A stretch of 64,000 nt of DNA from Paramecium octaurelia (Eukaryota > Ciliophora > Oligohymenophorea > Peniculida > Parameciidae). Made by a program: the position numbers and the translations under genes. Location: NCBI GenBank assembly GCA_905182995.1, contig CAJJDP010000009.1, positions 40,365-104,364 of the forward strand. Direction: 5' to 3'. Shown here piece by piece: positions 63,171-64,000 of the stretch. Within the stretch, counting starts at the first letter, position 1. Each line of letters opens with the position of its first letter. The notes below the pieces were generated by a model that saw nothing but the letters and a program-made list of their open reading frames with translations, searched no databases and had not been told where the DNA came from.

Positions 63171-64000
63171 TCATTTTTATATTTGCAATTTGTTATATTA
63201 ATCTTCTAACTATGCCAAGAGTCTTTCGAAATCGTTAACTCTGAATGAAGTAAAAAATCTGGATTTAGTTGTAATTATTGGAACACCCCTCGGATTTTAT
63301 TATCTCTCTTGATCTAAAACCTTAAGATTCATTTTAGTAGCTAGATTATTAATCAATTCAAATACTGTCTAATTTTTAAGTGTACTTAGAATAGTACGCT
63401 CTTTCCAATTCGTCAAGTTGGATTGACTGCCTTTTTTACTATTGATTAGCTTGTTGACTGGGATTGATTTGAAATTAGGATTAATTCTCTTGCATTAATT
63501 AAACCTATACATGTAACGGACCCTATGATTTGCTCTATTAAATCTATTGTTATTGTTATATTAGCTATTATTATTATAATAATTATTATTAGTAATTTAA
63601 TGGTAAATCTGTTCCCTTTTATTCAAATCGTCTAGAGGGAGATTTATTGTTAATATAGGCTTTAGGACTTTAGGGAACGTCTTCATTACCATCAAGTTCT
63701 GGATCTTCAATTGTATTTCCAGCATTCCAACAATTTTTAACTTTTGATTTAACCGTTTTAGGATCTACTTTTGGGTTTTTTAAAGGTATCTATTTAGATT
63801 TTCTTTTTAAAAAATTTTTTGGTTTTTGATCTGAACCATCATCTTTGGGAGAGCCTTCTTCAATTTATTCTTTCCTGGGTGTTTATTTTTCAGGAGTAGC
63901 ACTAAGATTATTTTTACTTGACTTTGGTGATGATTATGATTGTTTCTCTTACAGATTTTTTTATGATAACACTTACTTTTTAGAGGGTATTTATTATTAT
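63171..64000 (-). CDS. N/Q-rich protein, 3' part only (runs off the window)
   Basis: The C-terminal part of a gene whose start lies beyond 64000. It ends at TGA 63171-63173. One 22-nt intron (63489-63510) joins the exons. The upstream part is charged and low in complexity (PKDDGSDQKPKNFLKRKSK) and is followed by a long Gln run written TAA/TAG. The last ~100 residues are a more ordered region (NWKERTILSTLKNQTVFELI...RFFTSFRVNDFERLLAQL). No family recognised. It lies 39 bp upstream of the CH-domain gene in the same direction. Confidence 0.65.

Noticed and set aside
1-64000. CRISPR arrays, bacterial operons, ribosome binding sites, riboswitches
   Set aside because: No regularly spaced repeats or bacterial-type signals; the window is eukaryotic.

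Overview
The window reads as ciliate DNA, most probably Paramecium. It is very AT-rich. Long reading frames are open only if TAA and TAG are read as glutamine and TGA is the sole stop. They are interrupted by introns of about 21-32 nt, mostly GTA...TAG. A standard-code ORF search therefore sees only fragments of the genes. All gene models here were made by translating with TAA/TAG = Gln and removing tiny introns; most models divide exactly into codons.

Left half, about 1-13.2 kb: gene-poor and mostly decayed. It holds a broken Tc1/IS630-type transposase (296-696), coding-like fragments scattered over several frames (858-2035, 4192-8106), and little else that I recognise. Next comes a giant surface membrane protein gene (13275-22183). 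A relic tract follows (22184-25196), then an H-type-lectin-like secreted protein gene (25197-26546), another gene-poor tract, and a small polytopic membrane protein gene (30061-31248). Three exact direct duplications of 1.34-1.43 kb, each split by a single N (11696, 28074, 31857), look like unmerged contig overlaps rather than biology.

Right half, about 33.4-64 kb: a normal, tightly packed ciliate gene array. In order it holds a secreted Cys-rich membrane protein (+), DPH3 (-), a kinase-like/MORN protein with an altered catalytic loop (-), a small unknown (+), a VPS10/sortilin-type receptor (+), the KEOPS kinase Bud32 (+), a small conserved-looking unknown (+), a SAXO/MAP6-like microtubule protein (+), three tandem paralogues (+), a coiled-coil protein (-), a protein with about five CH-like domains (-), and an N/Q-rich protein running off the right edge (-).

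The most interesting item is the tandem trio at 46719-59503. Each gene has an N-terminal FYVE-type zinc finger with an intron at the same place between its ligand pairs. Each then has a conserved region resembling a TBC (Rab-GAP) fold without obvious catalytic fingers, and a long coiled coil that differs greatly in length (1070, 1140 and 1936 aa proteins). With the VPS10 receptor and the microtubule-related proteins nearby, this suggests endosome/trafficking and cytoskeletal functions, but ciliate genes are not in operons and neighbourhood is weak evidence.
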